The notes under the pieces were generated by a model. It searched no databases. It was not told the origin of the DNA and worked only from the letters and a program-made list of their open reading frames with translations. The position numbers were made by a program, and so were the translations under genes. A stretch of DNA of 64,000 bases, from NCBI RefSeq assembly GCF_002367995.1, contig NZ_AP018207.1, positions 8,161,366-8,225,365 of the forward strand, in the 5' to 3' direction. Source of the DNA: Calothrix brevissima NIES-22 (lineage in GTDB: Bacteria; Cyanobacteriota; Cyanobacteriia; Cyanobacteriales; Nostocaceae). This document shows positions 37,901 through 46,328 of this stretch, piece by piece. The first letter of the stretch is position 1. Every line of letters starts with the position of its first letter.

Positions 37901-38093
37901 ACTAGTACCACTCGTGGGACTGGCCTTTTTTCCTGATACGGGAATGGATGCTTACTCACCTATTGCTACGGTAACTTTAGGAGGCTTAAGTATTGCTACT
38001 TTATTAACACTAATTGTGATTCCTGTGATGTACTCACTATTAGATGATGGTACTCAATTGTTTGCCCGTAGAGTCAAAAAACGGCATTGCTGA
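34947..38093 (+). CDS. RND family efflux pump (AcrB/CusA-type inner-membrane transporter)
   Basis: 1048 aa, normal for an RND pump. N-terminal helix (NPVTVIALYIGILILAIIALFV), two large periplasmic halves and two six-helix blocks. TM4 reads GRLVDDSIVMVE, retaining the paired Asp of the proton relay used by HAE1-type drug pumps. The second half has the corresponding segment at about residues 870-1030. It exports its substrate by proton antiport together with the membrane fusion protein encoded just upstream. The substrate is not decided by sequence: the pump looks drug-type while its partner is Met-rich. A hairpin terminator candidate follows the stop. Confidence 0.93.
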   Translation: MKNFVTSWVIKNPVTVIALYIGILILAIIALFVLPMRMMPYIESPLVAIVTMAPGSTATEVETYISKPIEQRLTVLEDVRFIRSSSQQDMSLVTVQFAWGEDMQKSVQAVQSIMKSAEGDIPLDGFNTRSYWVLLIDPLNRPVLTLALRGEGWDAIRLREFADNTLVDRLNQLEDVQSVYIFGGYKRQLQVIVDRQKLAAYGLSILQVRDAIDRNNISKGAGVLTKGDREILVRTNEQAISPQTVLDYPIFHQGDRIVYVRDIANVKDTHEEKRSGYRYNGEAALAINIIQKPDSSSPKVIERVRAEIQRLQASYPSLTFTEAYDNSHFVGIIAQNTVNELLAAVLMAGLVILIFLEDFRATAIVLIAIPTSLSLSLLPFVPMQMSLNSSTLIGLLLSIGRLVDDSIVMVEVVERKLKQGKTPRQAAIEGAEEVFLAISAATVVMTAALAPLTLSGGLTGLMFVGIVWPLIYALISSLIVTLTLTPLLAAYFLKPANRERRTWLQRLLTPVNQGFTWLERRYASLLKLALANRVMTIGIAGAFIYLGVCLYPFIGQEMMPLGDSGQFMAIVEAEPGTSFSKTDQIAEKFAQILLKQPEVKQVSSEVGFELTNNSTYFSGYSMGGVNSTSIIVTLKDKQQRSRDIWEVIDTVKTEAQTTIPGIRRIAMQQMGVDVMATSAAPVQLAVYGDDLDVLHRLANQVLQIAEKTPGFIMPHSSSAMSQPEYKLKIDRRRAQELGLSVDEVAEQARYALQGGYTQRYYNLPNLRLNSILVRYDQQNRGNVQDLNATYLTTPDGQQIPLSSIVTLESRQGPNLIEHVNGRRVVYVNGFYRQHGPASMDLSMAVAMRAGAELDFPPGYGLDSMGDMTDMMVEFARLLKGLVVSLLLIYLMLAIQFGSFIQPFTMMLSIPLELSGVFGGLLLAGQNFSTVSILGIIILSGVDVAGAILIIDLILTMRQQGYPRDVAIREAGPIRLKPLIMTVLISLVPLVGLAFFPDTGMDAYSPIATVTLGGLSIATLLTLIVIPVMYSLLDDGTQLFARRVKKRHC

Positions 38094-38103
38094 TTTAAAA
38101 GAG

Positions 38104-38125
38104 GTCTTGGTTAAAAAACCAAGAC
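38104..38125 (+). terminator. Rho-independent-like hairpin after RND operon
   Basis: A perfect 9-bp stem GTCTTGGTT / AACCAAGAC with a 4-base A loop, 11 bp after the pump stop. The following run is only moderately T-rich, so strength is uncertain. Confidence 0.6.
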
Positions 38126-38262
38126 TTCAGATTTAATTGATCAACTTACAAGCAAAGCGAGTAGCAGTTTTGTGCGCAGCATCACATCTGGATGATATCG
38201 ACGAAAGAGGATAAGGTGAGATTTTCCCGTCGTAGCCAGTGACATAGATCTAAGTCAGAGAG

Positions 38263-38283
38263 TTTGACAACCTGTCATTTGAC
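38263..38283. promoter_or_regulatory. Putative operator TTTGACA-NN-CTGTCATTTGAC upstream of acylase
   Basis: Matches 27376-27396 at 19 of 21 positions, including the inverted pair TGACA/TGTCA and a third TTTGAC half-site. It lies about 365 bp before the acylase start. Confidence 0.4.
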
Positions 38284-38463
38284 GACGCAAGCTATGAAAA
38301 ACGAAAATTATTGGGGATATTGTCCCGAATAAAATTTTTGCACAGAGAACATGGGATGAAAAAGATTATTTCAGTATCAGAAATTGCCCTCATTTGAAAG
38401 TGGCAATCAATATAGCAACCCTAAATGAATTATAAATACTTATCTTCCTTGTCCCTCCGAAGT

Positions 38464-38490
38464 TCTGAGCGGAGGTTTCCTCCGCTCAGA
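38464..38490. repeat. Perfect 12-bp inverted repeat hairpin
   Basis: TCTGAGCGGAGG-TTT-CCTCCGCTCAGA forms a perfect 12-bp stem with a 3-base loop, extendable by GAAG/CTTC with one bulged base. It is flanked by CCTTGTCC-type low-complexity sequence on both sides, typical of dispersed repeats in Nostoc spacers. The surrounding spacer (38094-38647) has no ORF. Confidence 0.75.
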
Positions 38491-38647
38491 CTTCTCTTTT
38501 TGTCCTCCTTGTCTTCCTTGTCCCTTTTGTTTGCATCTCAAACAGGATTGCAATAGATGAAATACTACTAATAGTCTTATCTTTGACCTTATTTAATATA
38601 CTTTGTTGATTAATCACAAATTTCTTCACTAAAAAGCCGCATCCAGT

Positions 38648-40759
38648 ATGTATTACCCGTTCAGGCTCGTCAAAAGAAAATCATTTCGACTTTTCTCGTT
38701 CTTGCTCGCTCTAACCTTTATTTTAGTTGTGGGCAGCCAAAGTTATAGCTCTCCACCAAAATCGACAGAGATACTTTGGGATACCTACGGTGTCCCACAT
38801 ATATATGCTAAGGATAACCCAGGTATTATGAATGCCTTCGGTTGGTCACAAATGCACAGTCACGGTAACTTACTTTTGCGCCTTTATGGTCAAGGGCGAG
38901 GGCGTGCTGCTGAGTATTGGGGAGATGAATATCTAGATTCTGACCGTTGGGTACTAACGATGGACGTACCAGAACGCGCGCGTTCTTGGTATTCGGCACA
39001 AAGTCCTACTTTTCGTAGTTATCTTGATGCTTTTGCTTCTGGAATCAATGCTTATGCTCAACAACATAGCGATTTAATTGACGATTCTGTTGAGGTAGTA
39101 CTACCAGTAAAAGCCGAAGATGTACTGGCTCACATAATCCGAGTACTTTATTTTACATTTATCACTGATCCAGACCAAATTGCTAGTGTTGGTGTTGACA
39201 ATAAACAGCCAAAAGCTGGATCTAATGGTTGGGCGATCGCACCATCACATTCTGCAAGTGGTAAAGCAATGCTGTTAGCCAACCCACACTTACCTTGGTC
39301 AGATTTATTCTTATGGTACGAAGCTCAATTAACATCTCCAAGTATTAATGCTTATGGTGCAACACTTGTAGGTGTTCCTGTATTGGCGATCGCCTTCAAT
39401 GATAATTTGGGTTGGACTCATACAGTTAACGCTTATGACGGTTGGGATGTTTACGACCTCAAACTGGAGAATCAAGGTTATCGTTTCGATGGCAAAATCT
39501 ATCCATTTAAGACTAAAACCCTTTCTCTCAAGGTCAAGCAAAAAGATGGCACTGTAAGCGAGCAACCCTTAGTCATAAAAAGTTCTGTTCATGGGCCTGT
39601 AGTCAAAGAAAAAGATGGTAAAGCCTTCGCATTGCGGGTTGTTGGTCAAGACCGACCAGGCGTATTAGAGCAATGGTGGGATATGGCACGTTCCCAAAAC
39701 CTGACTCAATTTGAAAAAGTACTCCAGCGATTGCAGTTGCCAATGTTTACAGTCATGTATGCAGACCGTGAGGGACACATTATGCACTTGTTTAACGGTC
39801 TAGTGCCAATCCGCTCTCAAGGTGATTTTAAGTATTGGCAAGGAATCATTCCTGGGGACACCTCAAAAACTTTATGGACAAAAGTTCACTCTTACCACGA
39901 TCTACCCCGCATCGTCGATCCGGCAAGTGGTTGGCTACAAAATGCTAACGATTCACCTTGGACAACCACATTTCCAGTTGCCATTAAATCAGATAAATAC
40001 CCACCCTATATGTCATCCCATGAAATGAATCTTCGAGCGCAACGCTCCGCAAAGATGTTGTTAGAAGATAGAAAAATTTCTTTTGACGAAATGATTGCCT
40101 ACAAGCATTCTACTAGGATGGAATTGGCAGACCGTCTCTTAGATGATTTAATTCCGGCTGCACAGAAGTATGGTCAGGAGTTAGCAAAGCAAGCTGTACA
40201 AATATTAACAACTTGGGACAGGCAAACCAATGCAGATAGTCGAGGTGCGGTACTGTTTACAGCATGGGCAAAAGAAATTGATTTAGATACAGTGTTCAGT
40301 AAACCTTGGAATGAAAAGTTGCCACTGACTACACCTGATGGTTTAGCCAATCCTCAAAGTGCAGTTGCAACCCTGCAATCAGTAGCAGCTAAGGTGAAAA
40401 AAACTTATGGCGCACTTGATATATCGTGGGGAGAAGTTTACAGACTCAAGTATGGCAATGTAAATTTACCTGCCAATGGTGGTGATGGAGAACTTGGTAT
40501 CTTTCGCACCCTCTATTTTGCCCCTTTAGATGCAGAAAATGCTCATTTTCAGGCAGTTGCAGGTGATTCTTTTGTTGCTGCCATTGAATTTTCCAATCCT
40601 GTAAAAGCTATGGCACTTACAAGTTATGGCAATGCATCTCAACCAAGTTCATCTGATCTTGGCGAACAATTGCAGATGTTGGCTCATAAAAAGTTACGTC
40701 CTGTATGGCGCGATCGCAAAGAGATTCAGGCTCATTTAGCCGAGCGCACAGCCTTATAG
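38648..40759 (+). CDS. Penicillin acylase family Ntn hydrolase (PvdQ/AHL-acylase-like), exported
   Basis: 703 aa. The N-terminus has a hydrophobic export signal (about 14-36, LFSFLLALTFILVVG). The hallmark autoprocessing site is KAGSNGWAI: cleavage before Ser would free the nucleophilic Ser at the start of the beta chain. Downstream conserved features include ANPHLPW, NDSPW and GDGELGIF. The family cleaves amide bonds of acylated substrates such as penicillins, N-acyl homoserine lactones, or acylated siderophore precursors as in PvdQ. Because the neighbouring NRPS line starts with a fatty acyl ligase, the natural substrate might be the lipopeptide itself (inference). It stands alone with its own upstream motif at 38263. 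Confidence 0.88.
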   Translation: MYYPFRLVKRKSFRLFSFLLALTFILVVGSQSYSSPPKSTEILWDTYGVPHIYAKDNPGIMNAFGWSQMHSHGNLLLRLYGQGRGRAAEYWGDEYLDSDRWVLTMDVPERARSWYSAQSPTFRSYLDAFASGINAYAQQHSDLIDDSVEVVLPVKAEDVLAHIIRVLYFTFITDPDQIASVGVDNKQPKAGSNGWAIAPSHSASGKAMLLANPHLPWSDLFLWYEAQLTSPSINAYGATLVGVPVLAIAFNDNLGWTHTVNAYDGWDVYDLKLENQGYRFDGKIYPFKTKTLSLKVKQKDGTVSEQPLVIKSSVHGPVVKEKDGKAFALRVVGQDRPGVLEQWWDMARSQNLTQFEKVLQRLQLPMFTVMYADREGHIMHLFNGLVPIRSQGDFKYWQGIIPGDTSKTLWTKVHSYHDLPRIVDPASGWLQNANDSPWTTTFPVAIKSDKYPPYMSSHEMNLRAQRSAKMLLEDRKISFDEMIAYKHSTRMELADRLLDDLIPAAQKYGQELAKQAVQILTTWDRQTNADSRGAVLFTAWAKEIDLDTVFSKPWNEKLPLTTPDGLANPQSAVATLQSVAAKVKKTYGALDISWGEVYRLKYGNVNLPANGGDGELGIFRTLYFAPLDAENAHFQAVAGDSFVAAIEFSNPVKAMALTSYGNASQPSSSDLGEQLQMLAHKKLRPVWRDRKEIQAHLAERTAL

Positions 40760-41117
40760 TCTCGTTTAGCAGAACAATCCACTTCTTACTTATTTGTGGA
40801 TAAGCAATATACCGATTGCATGAATTGAGACAATCCTTACACCCAGCTACGCCCAAACCTGGCAAGCGTTACCCGTATATACAATTACTGGCACAAGGTT
40901 TTACCCTTATGCCAGATATATGCCAGTTATGCCTTATATTAGAAGAGGACATTTGGCTGTAATGTATGCCAGGAACCAGACTTGAACTGGTGACACGAGG
41001 ATTTTCAGTCCTCAAAAAATCCTTATTTTTCAGTATTTTTACGCTATACTCAAACTTCTTACCCCAATTTTATCCCCATAATCAAATGGCACTAAGAAAA
41101 GCCGAAACACTTGCAGT
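40760..41117. other. Junction between acylase gene and mobile-element region
   Basis: 358 bp holding the tRNA-Phe 3' fragment (40967-41013), several ATGCCAG direct repeats just before it, and no convincing ORF. This marks the left border of the IS-rich and probably acquired region. Confidence 0.6.
40967..41013 (-). other. tRNA-Phe(GAA) 3'-half fragment, probable attachment-site scar
   Basis: Read on the minus strand, the 47 bases give a 5-bp anticodon stem (GAGGA/TCCTC) with loop CTGAAAA (anticodon GAA), a variable region, a T arm (ACCAG-TTCAAGT-CTGGT) and the acceptor 3' strand TCCTGGC plus discriminator A. The D arm and 5' acceptor strand are absent. Integrative elements often duplicate exactly this part of a tRNA gene at one end. 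No integrase gene was found in the window. Confidence 0.8.
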
Positions 41118-42059
41118 TTAAGCAGTTTGTAATTGATTCTGTAATTCGTGCCGGGGTTTTGTCATTAGGGGGTAAGCTTTTGGGCGGCGTTTACGAACTC
41201 GCGGTTCACTTCTGCCAGGGCGATCGGGAACAACCTTGTGAGCAATAACTTTCAATAAAGTGCGATAAATCCGCTGAATTTTTGTTGAAGAAACAGCTAA
41301 CAATTGGGGAATAAAGTTATTTAAATGATGGCGTGTGCCTTGTAAAGACAAGCGTAATGGAGGAGTATCATAAGTATTACCTGCCGACCACATTAAACTA
41401 CGAAGTAGATTATAAGCGAGCAAATAAGCATAAATTTCTTTGCGTACCATTGAAGGAGTTTTACATCGCAAAATATCCATACCCAAAGTGGTTTTGAGAT
41501 GTCTTAAATCTAGTTCAACATCCCAACGTTTACCGTAAAGCCCAACGATTTCTAAAGTGGAATAAGTTGTTTTATCTAATAGACTAGTTATTAAACTGAC
41601 TCGTTCAGTACGGAAGCTAGGAATAACAATGTAATAGTAAATCTCTCGAACAGTTATGGTTTGAGGTAGAGCATCAAATTCATCTTTGCTCAATCCTTTA
41701 GGACATATTTTTGGTTTGTACCAAGTAACTAATTTATCGCATTCTCCAATAATTTTACCTTTTCGCATGGATGTTTTTCGAGCTTGATGCTTACGAAATA
41801 CAGCATCACAATTGATTTTTTTAATAGTAACTAGGTCAGCATAAGTACAAAAAGCTCTATCTCCTAAAAGGATATCCAAGGGATTAAGAAACTGATATAG
41901 CTGGCGAGCGAGTTTAATATCATGAGTATTCAAAACGTCGATACATAAGGCAACAGCAGCACCTGTTGCTAAACTAAATAGCACACCAATTTTGGCAATT
42001 GGAAAAATTAGTTTTGGCACTGTCAATTCTTCTGTTGATCTGTATGTATTCTTCTTCAA
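41118..42059 (-). pseudogene. IS4-family transposase, 5'-truncated
   Basis: 313 codons matching the C-terminal two thirds of a DDE transposase: the second catalytic region LLGDRAFCTY and the YREK-type signature YGKRWDVELDLRHLK are present. The segment with the first catalytic Asp is missing, and the first residues (MKKNTYRSTEELTV) look like replacement sequence. Probably inactive. Confidence 0.85.
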
Positions 42060-42190
42060 TCAGCAATTACAGCTATCTAACTCGCCCAAAATCTGTCTTT
42101 ACTCAATTTTGAACAAATACCACTGAACCAAAAGAGGTGGAATCATGAATATCCCACCTCGTAAGGCGAAGCAAAGCAAAAAAGCTATTA

Positions 42191-42312
42191 CGCTCTGTAC
42201 AAAAAGGAATGTTATTGATGTGGGATAGAGGGCTACATTCTTACAAAATGGTACAAGCAACTTTGAATCAAAAATGTGATTACTTGGGGCGAATACCAAA
42301 GAACATCAAATT
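42191..42312 (+). pseudogene. Transposase fragment (DDE type)
   Basis: Encodes RSVQKGMLLMWDRGLHS and a further ~20 residues up to KNIKF, a typical internal piece around the second catalytic Asp of another IS4-type transposase. Both ends are lost. The following sequence does not continue the family. Confidence 0.65.
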
Positions 42313-42414
42313 TTCATTGCGATCGCACCCCTGCTTGGAAATTTATGCGAAGACAATAATTCTATTACATCATCCCTCCGAATTCATACTCTTATTTTGG
42401 CTAAGGTATTGTTA

Positions 42415-42975
42415 AAAGTCAGCAGAGATAAAGATGCGCAAAACCTCATCTAAGCCCCCATCAGGGGACATCCTCAAAAAGAGTGAAAACAAAAAAGCTG
42501 CACCCCAAGAAGAATCAAATCATCCCAAAAGAAAGCCAGGTGGGCAACCAGGGCATCAAGGTAAGACTCGTAAGGGTTTTGGTAGAGTAGATCGTTGTGA
42601 AATCTTACGTCCAAGTGATTGTGTCTGCTGTGGTCAAAAAGCGTTTGCGGCTGTGGCAGTAAAAGTAGAAAAACAGTCTGTAGCGCAACTAGTGGAGCGT
42701 CCCATTGAAATAGTTGAGTATCAACGCCATACGTGCCAGTGTGATTACTGTGGCAATATACAAACAGCCTCTTGGCCACAAGATAAGTAGTCGGACAAAA
42801 ATATTTACAGTCATTGCGAACGAAGTGAAGCAATCCCAACCCCCGCGATTGCTTCATTCCGCTTCGCTCCATTCGCAATGACATTGTGTAATTAATTCTG
42901 TCAGACTACTTATCATTCTAGGACAAATTTAGGAATCTCTTTACAGGCGTTTTTAGAATGGGTAAATAATTATGC
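42415..42975 (+). pseudogene. IS66-family transposase remnant, interrupted by a MITE
   Basis: The frame from 42434 reads SSKPPSGD, KRKPGGQPGHQGKTRKGF and the zinc-finger part CDYCGNIQTASWPQD, all typical of the N-terminal part of IS66 TnpC. Upstream the frame is shifted (a stop just before SSKPPS). At WPQD it is interrupted by a ~125-bp element at 42786-42910. Joining the flanks across one TA gives WPQDIILGQ, and with a one-base correction the family sequence LGISLQAFLEW continues. Two independent lesions therefore disable it. Confidence 0.85.
42786..42910. mobile_element. MITE with TA target duplication
   Basis: Terminal inverted repeats AGTAGTCGGACA and TGTCAGACTACT (11 of 12 paired) flanked by TA on both sides. 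The middle is a long imperfect hairpin starting TCATTGCGAACGAAGTG and ending CGCTCCATTCGCAATGA. No ORF. TA duplication and the size fit a Tc1/mariner-IS630-type MITE (inference). Removing it with one TA restores the IS66 reading frame at that point. Confidence 0.8.
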
Positions 42976-43096
42976 TCTGCGCTTGTAAAATTGCCGCCAC
43001 ATTCTCACAAAACACTTGTAGATGTCGTTGGTCTTGGGGATGAATCCATTGACTTACTTGATCTTGTACTTGACGATAAAGATGGGGGACTGACAT
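42976..43096 (-). pseudogene. N-terminal transposase fragment
   Basis: From ATG at 43096 the minus strand encodes MSVPHLYRQVQDQVSQWI...QRHLQVFCENVAAILQAQS, the beginning of a cyanobacterial DDE transposase; the rest is lost where the IS66 remnant abuts. Confidence 0.6.
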
Positions 43097-43440
43097 GGGG
43101 TAGTTTTTTGTGTGGAAACTTGAGCATCCCATGCCTTCCCCTTCTCTGTCACTCTTGTCTCCGTAAAATTCCCCATATATCGAGCATTCAGGACTTTTCT
43201 GTACCACTAAGCCTGAATCCTTACGTTTTTATTTTCTTGTAGTTGATTACAATGGATGATACTCTAAGTAAAAAAGTGTAAAAAATAGAGCTATGTAAAT
43301 AAGTATAAAGTTAACTCAAAGCCTCCTGCCTTGTCTCAACGATAAATATTCATGCCCAGCTACTTATCTGGAGAATCGCTAAACACCAGAAGTGTAAATT
43401 GTTACAAAACTATATCTATAAAAAATTAGGAGAACTATAA

Positions 43441-46323
43441 ATGAGTAATACAAATGCCATTTTGTTTGGATACGATCACCAGCTAGCCAATGAATTAATC
43501 AAAATAATTGTAAATTTTTTCACAAAACAAGAAAAAATGCTTTTTTCTAAAAAAACCATAAAACTCCTGTCTGATGAAGAGGACATAAATAATGATCGAA
43601 AAGAAGATGTTGTTTATGAAAGTGAGGAGCCACACGCTTTAAAATTAATAGATATAACTAATAAAATACCTGATTCAAAACATAAAATTTTTGAAAAGTA
43701 CAAGAATAACAAAGAAAACAGCATATTTATATGTATTTTTAGTAGTGAATATCTGTTAAAAGATCAAGACGAAATATCTCTAAAGAAAATCTATACTTTG
43801 TTTGAAGAAGTTGGCTTAAATAATTTTTTTTGTATCATAGATAGGAGCAAATTAAACGATAATGAAGACTTAAAAGATTCTGCTGATTATGTTGGTGGTA
43901 AATTAGGATCTCTTTTCAAGAGTAAGCAAAACTTGTTTGACAATCGCAAGTACGAGAAAAGAGTATTTTTTGTTAACTTGAAAAGCGCAGAGGAACACTC
44001 TCTATCAGAAGAATTGAAAGAATCTGGGGTTTTAAATTTTCTTACAGAACTTAAAACTTATTGGTTAGAAATACGGGAAGAGGAAAACTTAACTGAAGAG
44101 ACAAATCAATCACAAAAAACAGAAGCATCAGAAAAAATCTATGAAGACGTAAAAAAAGAAGAAACAAATCAATCACAAAAAACAGAAGCATCAGAAAAAC
44201 TCTACGAAGACGTAAAAAAAGAAGAAACAAATCAATCACAAAAAACAGAAGCATCAGAAAAACTCTACGAAGACGTAAAAAAAATGGCATACAAAACCGA
44301 AAATTTCATCAACGATCTGGAAAAAATCTCTAAAGCACGCCAGGAATTTGCGGGCTATCTCAGCAGTACAGCAGAGATTCTGACTAATGCGGGGCAGACC
44401 GGGCAAGCAGTTACCGACCTTGAATTGGTCAGTAAGAATCTCGGAGAGGGCGTATTTCGCCTGTTAGTTTTGGGCGATATGAAGCGTGGGAAAAGTACAT
44501 TCCTAAATGCTTTGATAGGAGAAAATTTATTGCCTACCAATGTCAATCCTTGCACTGCGGTTCTGACGGTTTTGAGATTTGGGCAGCAAAAACAAGTCAC
44601 AGTTCATTTCAATGATAGCAAGAAGCCTGACCGACTTGATTTTGAATCATTTAAGGTTCGCTATACAATTAATCCCGAAGAAGCAAAAAGACTGGAAGAG
44701 GAGGGAAAGCAAGCATTCCCCGATGTTGAATATGCAGAAGTGGAGTATCCTCTCGAACTTCTTGAGAAAGGCGTTCAGATTATTGATAGTCCAGGACTCA
44801 ACGATACTGAAGCCAGAAACGATTTGACGTTGGGATATATTAATAATTGTCACGCTATTCTTTTCGTTTTAAGTGCGACTCAGCAATTCACCCTTGGAGA
44901 GCAACGTTATCTGGAGAACTATATCAAGGAGCGCGGTTTGACAGTCTTTTTTCTGATCAACGCTTGGGATGAGATTCAGAGAAGGTTAATTGATCCAGAT
45001 AATTTGACAGAAAAACAAGAAGCCGAAGAGAGAGTTCGTCAAGTTTTTAAGACGAATTTGACAAAATACTGTCAAGTTGATGGGGAAGACATCTACGATG
45101 AGCGAGTATTCGAGGTTTCCTCTCTAAATGCTCTCCGCCAAAGGCTGAAGAGTCCGTCAGGTTCCCTTGAAGGAACAGGCTTTCCGGAATTTATTAAAGC
45201 ACTCAACACTTTCTTGACAAAAGAACGTGCCATCTCAGAATTGAGACAGGCTAGAACTGTGATTCGTCAAAGTTACAGGACTACCCATGACGCTGTAGAG
45301 CGTAGCATCCCTATGCTTGGACAGGATGTTAATGAGTTAAAACAAAGGATTCGGAATACACAACCAGAGTTTGATAAGTTGGTTGAAATTCGGGAGCAGT
45401 TTCAAGAGGAGATCGCAAAAATAGGAGAACGCAAGGCAAACACCCTTAGCATTTCGATTCGCTCCTATATTTCCAGCTTTGGTGACACCTTTGAAGAAGA
45501 TTTTGTTCGTTATCAGCCTAAACTAAACTTTATTGACTTCCTTCGCAAAAACAAGCGTCAAGAGTTTGAAGCATCGCTCCGACAGTCATTCGAGCAATAC
45601 TTGAATGACAAAGTTTCAACTTGGAGTCGAGATGCTCAGAGAGAAATAGATTCAGCATTTGCACAACTTGCAAAAAGTGCGTCTCGATATGGTGAATCTT
45701 ATAGTCAGGTGACAGACAAGATTACTGAGAAATTGACGGGGCAAAAATTAGTTACCAATAATGTAGATATATCGCAAGAGGATAGATCACCAGGATGGGC
45801 TAAGTGGGCTATTGGTCTTTATGCTCTTACGACAGGTGATGTTGCTGGCGTGGCATTGGCAGGAACAGGAGTATTTAACTGGAAACAAATTCTGTTAAAC
45901 CTCGGTGGTGCAGCCATGATTACAGGGCTTGTCTATGCTATAACAGGAGTCTTTTTGGGACCTATTGGTATGGTTTTGGGTGGCTTGGGACTTGGTAGCA
46001 TATCTGCGGAAATGGGTCGTCGAAAAGTAATCAAGGCAATGAAGGATGAGTTGGTCAAACTACTCCCACAAATTTCGCAGGAACAATCCTTTAACGTCTA
46101 TCAAATAGTCAAGGAATGTTTTGTTAATTATCATACAGAAGTCGTTAAACGAATAAATGATGACATAAAGTCTCAAAAAACAGAGATTGACAAACTGCTC
46201 AAGCAGAAAGAAAGTCATGAAATTAACCGTGACGAAGAAATAAACCGCTTAAAGCTTCTTGAAAATAATGTTCTACGACAAATGCACACCCTCGAAGATG
46301 CTTATGACAAGCTACTCGGATAA
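43441..46323 (+). CDS. Dynamin-like large GTPase with extra N-terminal domain and tandem repeats
   Basis: 960 aa. Residues 1-205 resemble a degenerate GTPase: beta-strand patterning with FICIFSSEYL, a CIIDRSKL segment at the NKxD position and VNLKSA at the G5 position, but no P-loop where ILFGYDHQ stands. Residues 219-281 are three 21-residue repeats (EETNQSQKTEASEK-type, acidic/polar). The second GTPase is intact: GDMKRGKST (345-353), IIDSPGLND (D449), INAWD (507-510). A helical stalk and a Gly-rich hydrophobic paddle (about 780-860) follow, then a terminal coiled coil. This is the layout of bacterial dynamin-like proteins, which bind and remodel membranes. RBS AGGAGA precedes ATG. The second dynamin-like gene starts 5 bp after its stop. 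Confidence 0.9.
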   Translation: MSNTNAILFGYDHQLANELIKIIVNFFTKQEKMLFSKKTIKLLSDEEDINNDRKEDVVYESEEPHALKLIDITNKIPDSKHKIFEKYKNNKENSIFICIFSSEYLLKDQDEISLKKIYTLFEEVGLNNFFCIIDRSKLNDNEDLKDSADYVGGKLGSLFKSKQNLFDNRKYEKRVFFVNLKSAEEHSLSEELKESGVLNFLTELKTYWLEIREEENLTEETNQSQKTEASEKIYEDVKKEETNQSQKTEASEKLYEDVKKEETNQSQKTEASEKLYEDVKKMAYKTENFINDLEKISKARQEFAGYLSSTAEILTNAGQTGQAVTDLELVSKNLGEGVFRLLVLGDMKRGKSTFLNALIGENLLPTNVNPCTAVLTVLRFGQQKQVTVHFNDSKKPDRLDFESFKVRYTINPEEAKRLEEEGKQAFPDVEYAEVEYPLELLEKGVQIIDSPGLNDTEARNDLTLGYINNCHAILFVLSATQQFTLGEQRYLENYIKERGLTVFFLINAWDEIQRRLIDPDNLTEKQEAEERVRQVFKTNLTKYCQVDGEDIYDERVFEVSSLNALRQRLKSPSGSLEGTGFPEFIKALNTFLTKERAISELRQARTVIRQSYRTTHDAVERSIPMLGQDVNELKQRIRNTQPEFDKLVEIREQFQEEIAKIGERKANTLSISIRSYISSFGDTFEEDFVRYQPKLNFIDFLRKNKRQEFEASLRQSFEQYLNDKVSTWSRDAQREIDSAFAQLAKSASRYGESYSQVTDKITEKLTGQKLVTNNVDISQEDRSPGWAKWAIGLYALTTGDVAGVALAGTGVFNWKQILLNLGGAAMITGLVYAITGVFLGPIGMVLGGLGLGSISAEMGRRKVIKAMKDELVKLLPQISQEQSFNVYQIVKECFVNYHTEVVKRINDDIKSQKTEIDKLLKQKESHEINRDEEINRLKLLENNVLRQMHTLEDAYDKLLG
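44095..44283 (+). repeat. Three tandem 63-bp coding repeats
   Basis: Units at 44095-44157, 44158-44220 and 44221-44283. Units 2 and 3 are identical and unit 1 differs at only a few bases, so the expansion is recent. They encode a 21-residue hydrophilic linker between the degenerate and active GTPase domains. Confidence 0.95.
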
Positions 46324-46328
46324 GCAGA

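Noticed and set aside
42474-42884. 136-codon minus-strand frame over the IS66 remnant
   Set aside because: Most of it reads through the MITE and antisense of the transposase; no family resemblance.
44051-44290. Antisense frame with a Leu/Phe-rich repeated peptide
   Set aside because: It is the reverse reading of the 63-bp tandem repeats in the dynamin-like gene; composition follows from the repeat, and there is no RBS.
43441-46323. Two separate genes instead of one 960-aa dynamin-like protein
   Set aside because: The frame is continuous through the repeats, and the internal Met before the active GTPase (near 282) has no ribosome binding site.
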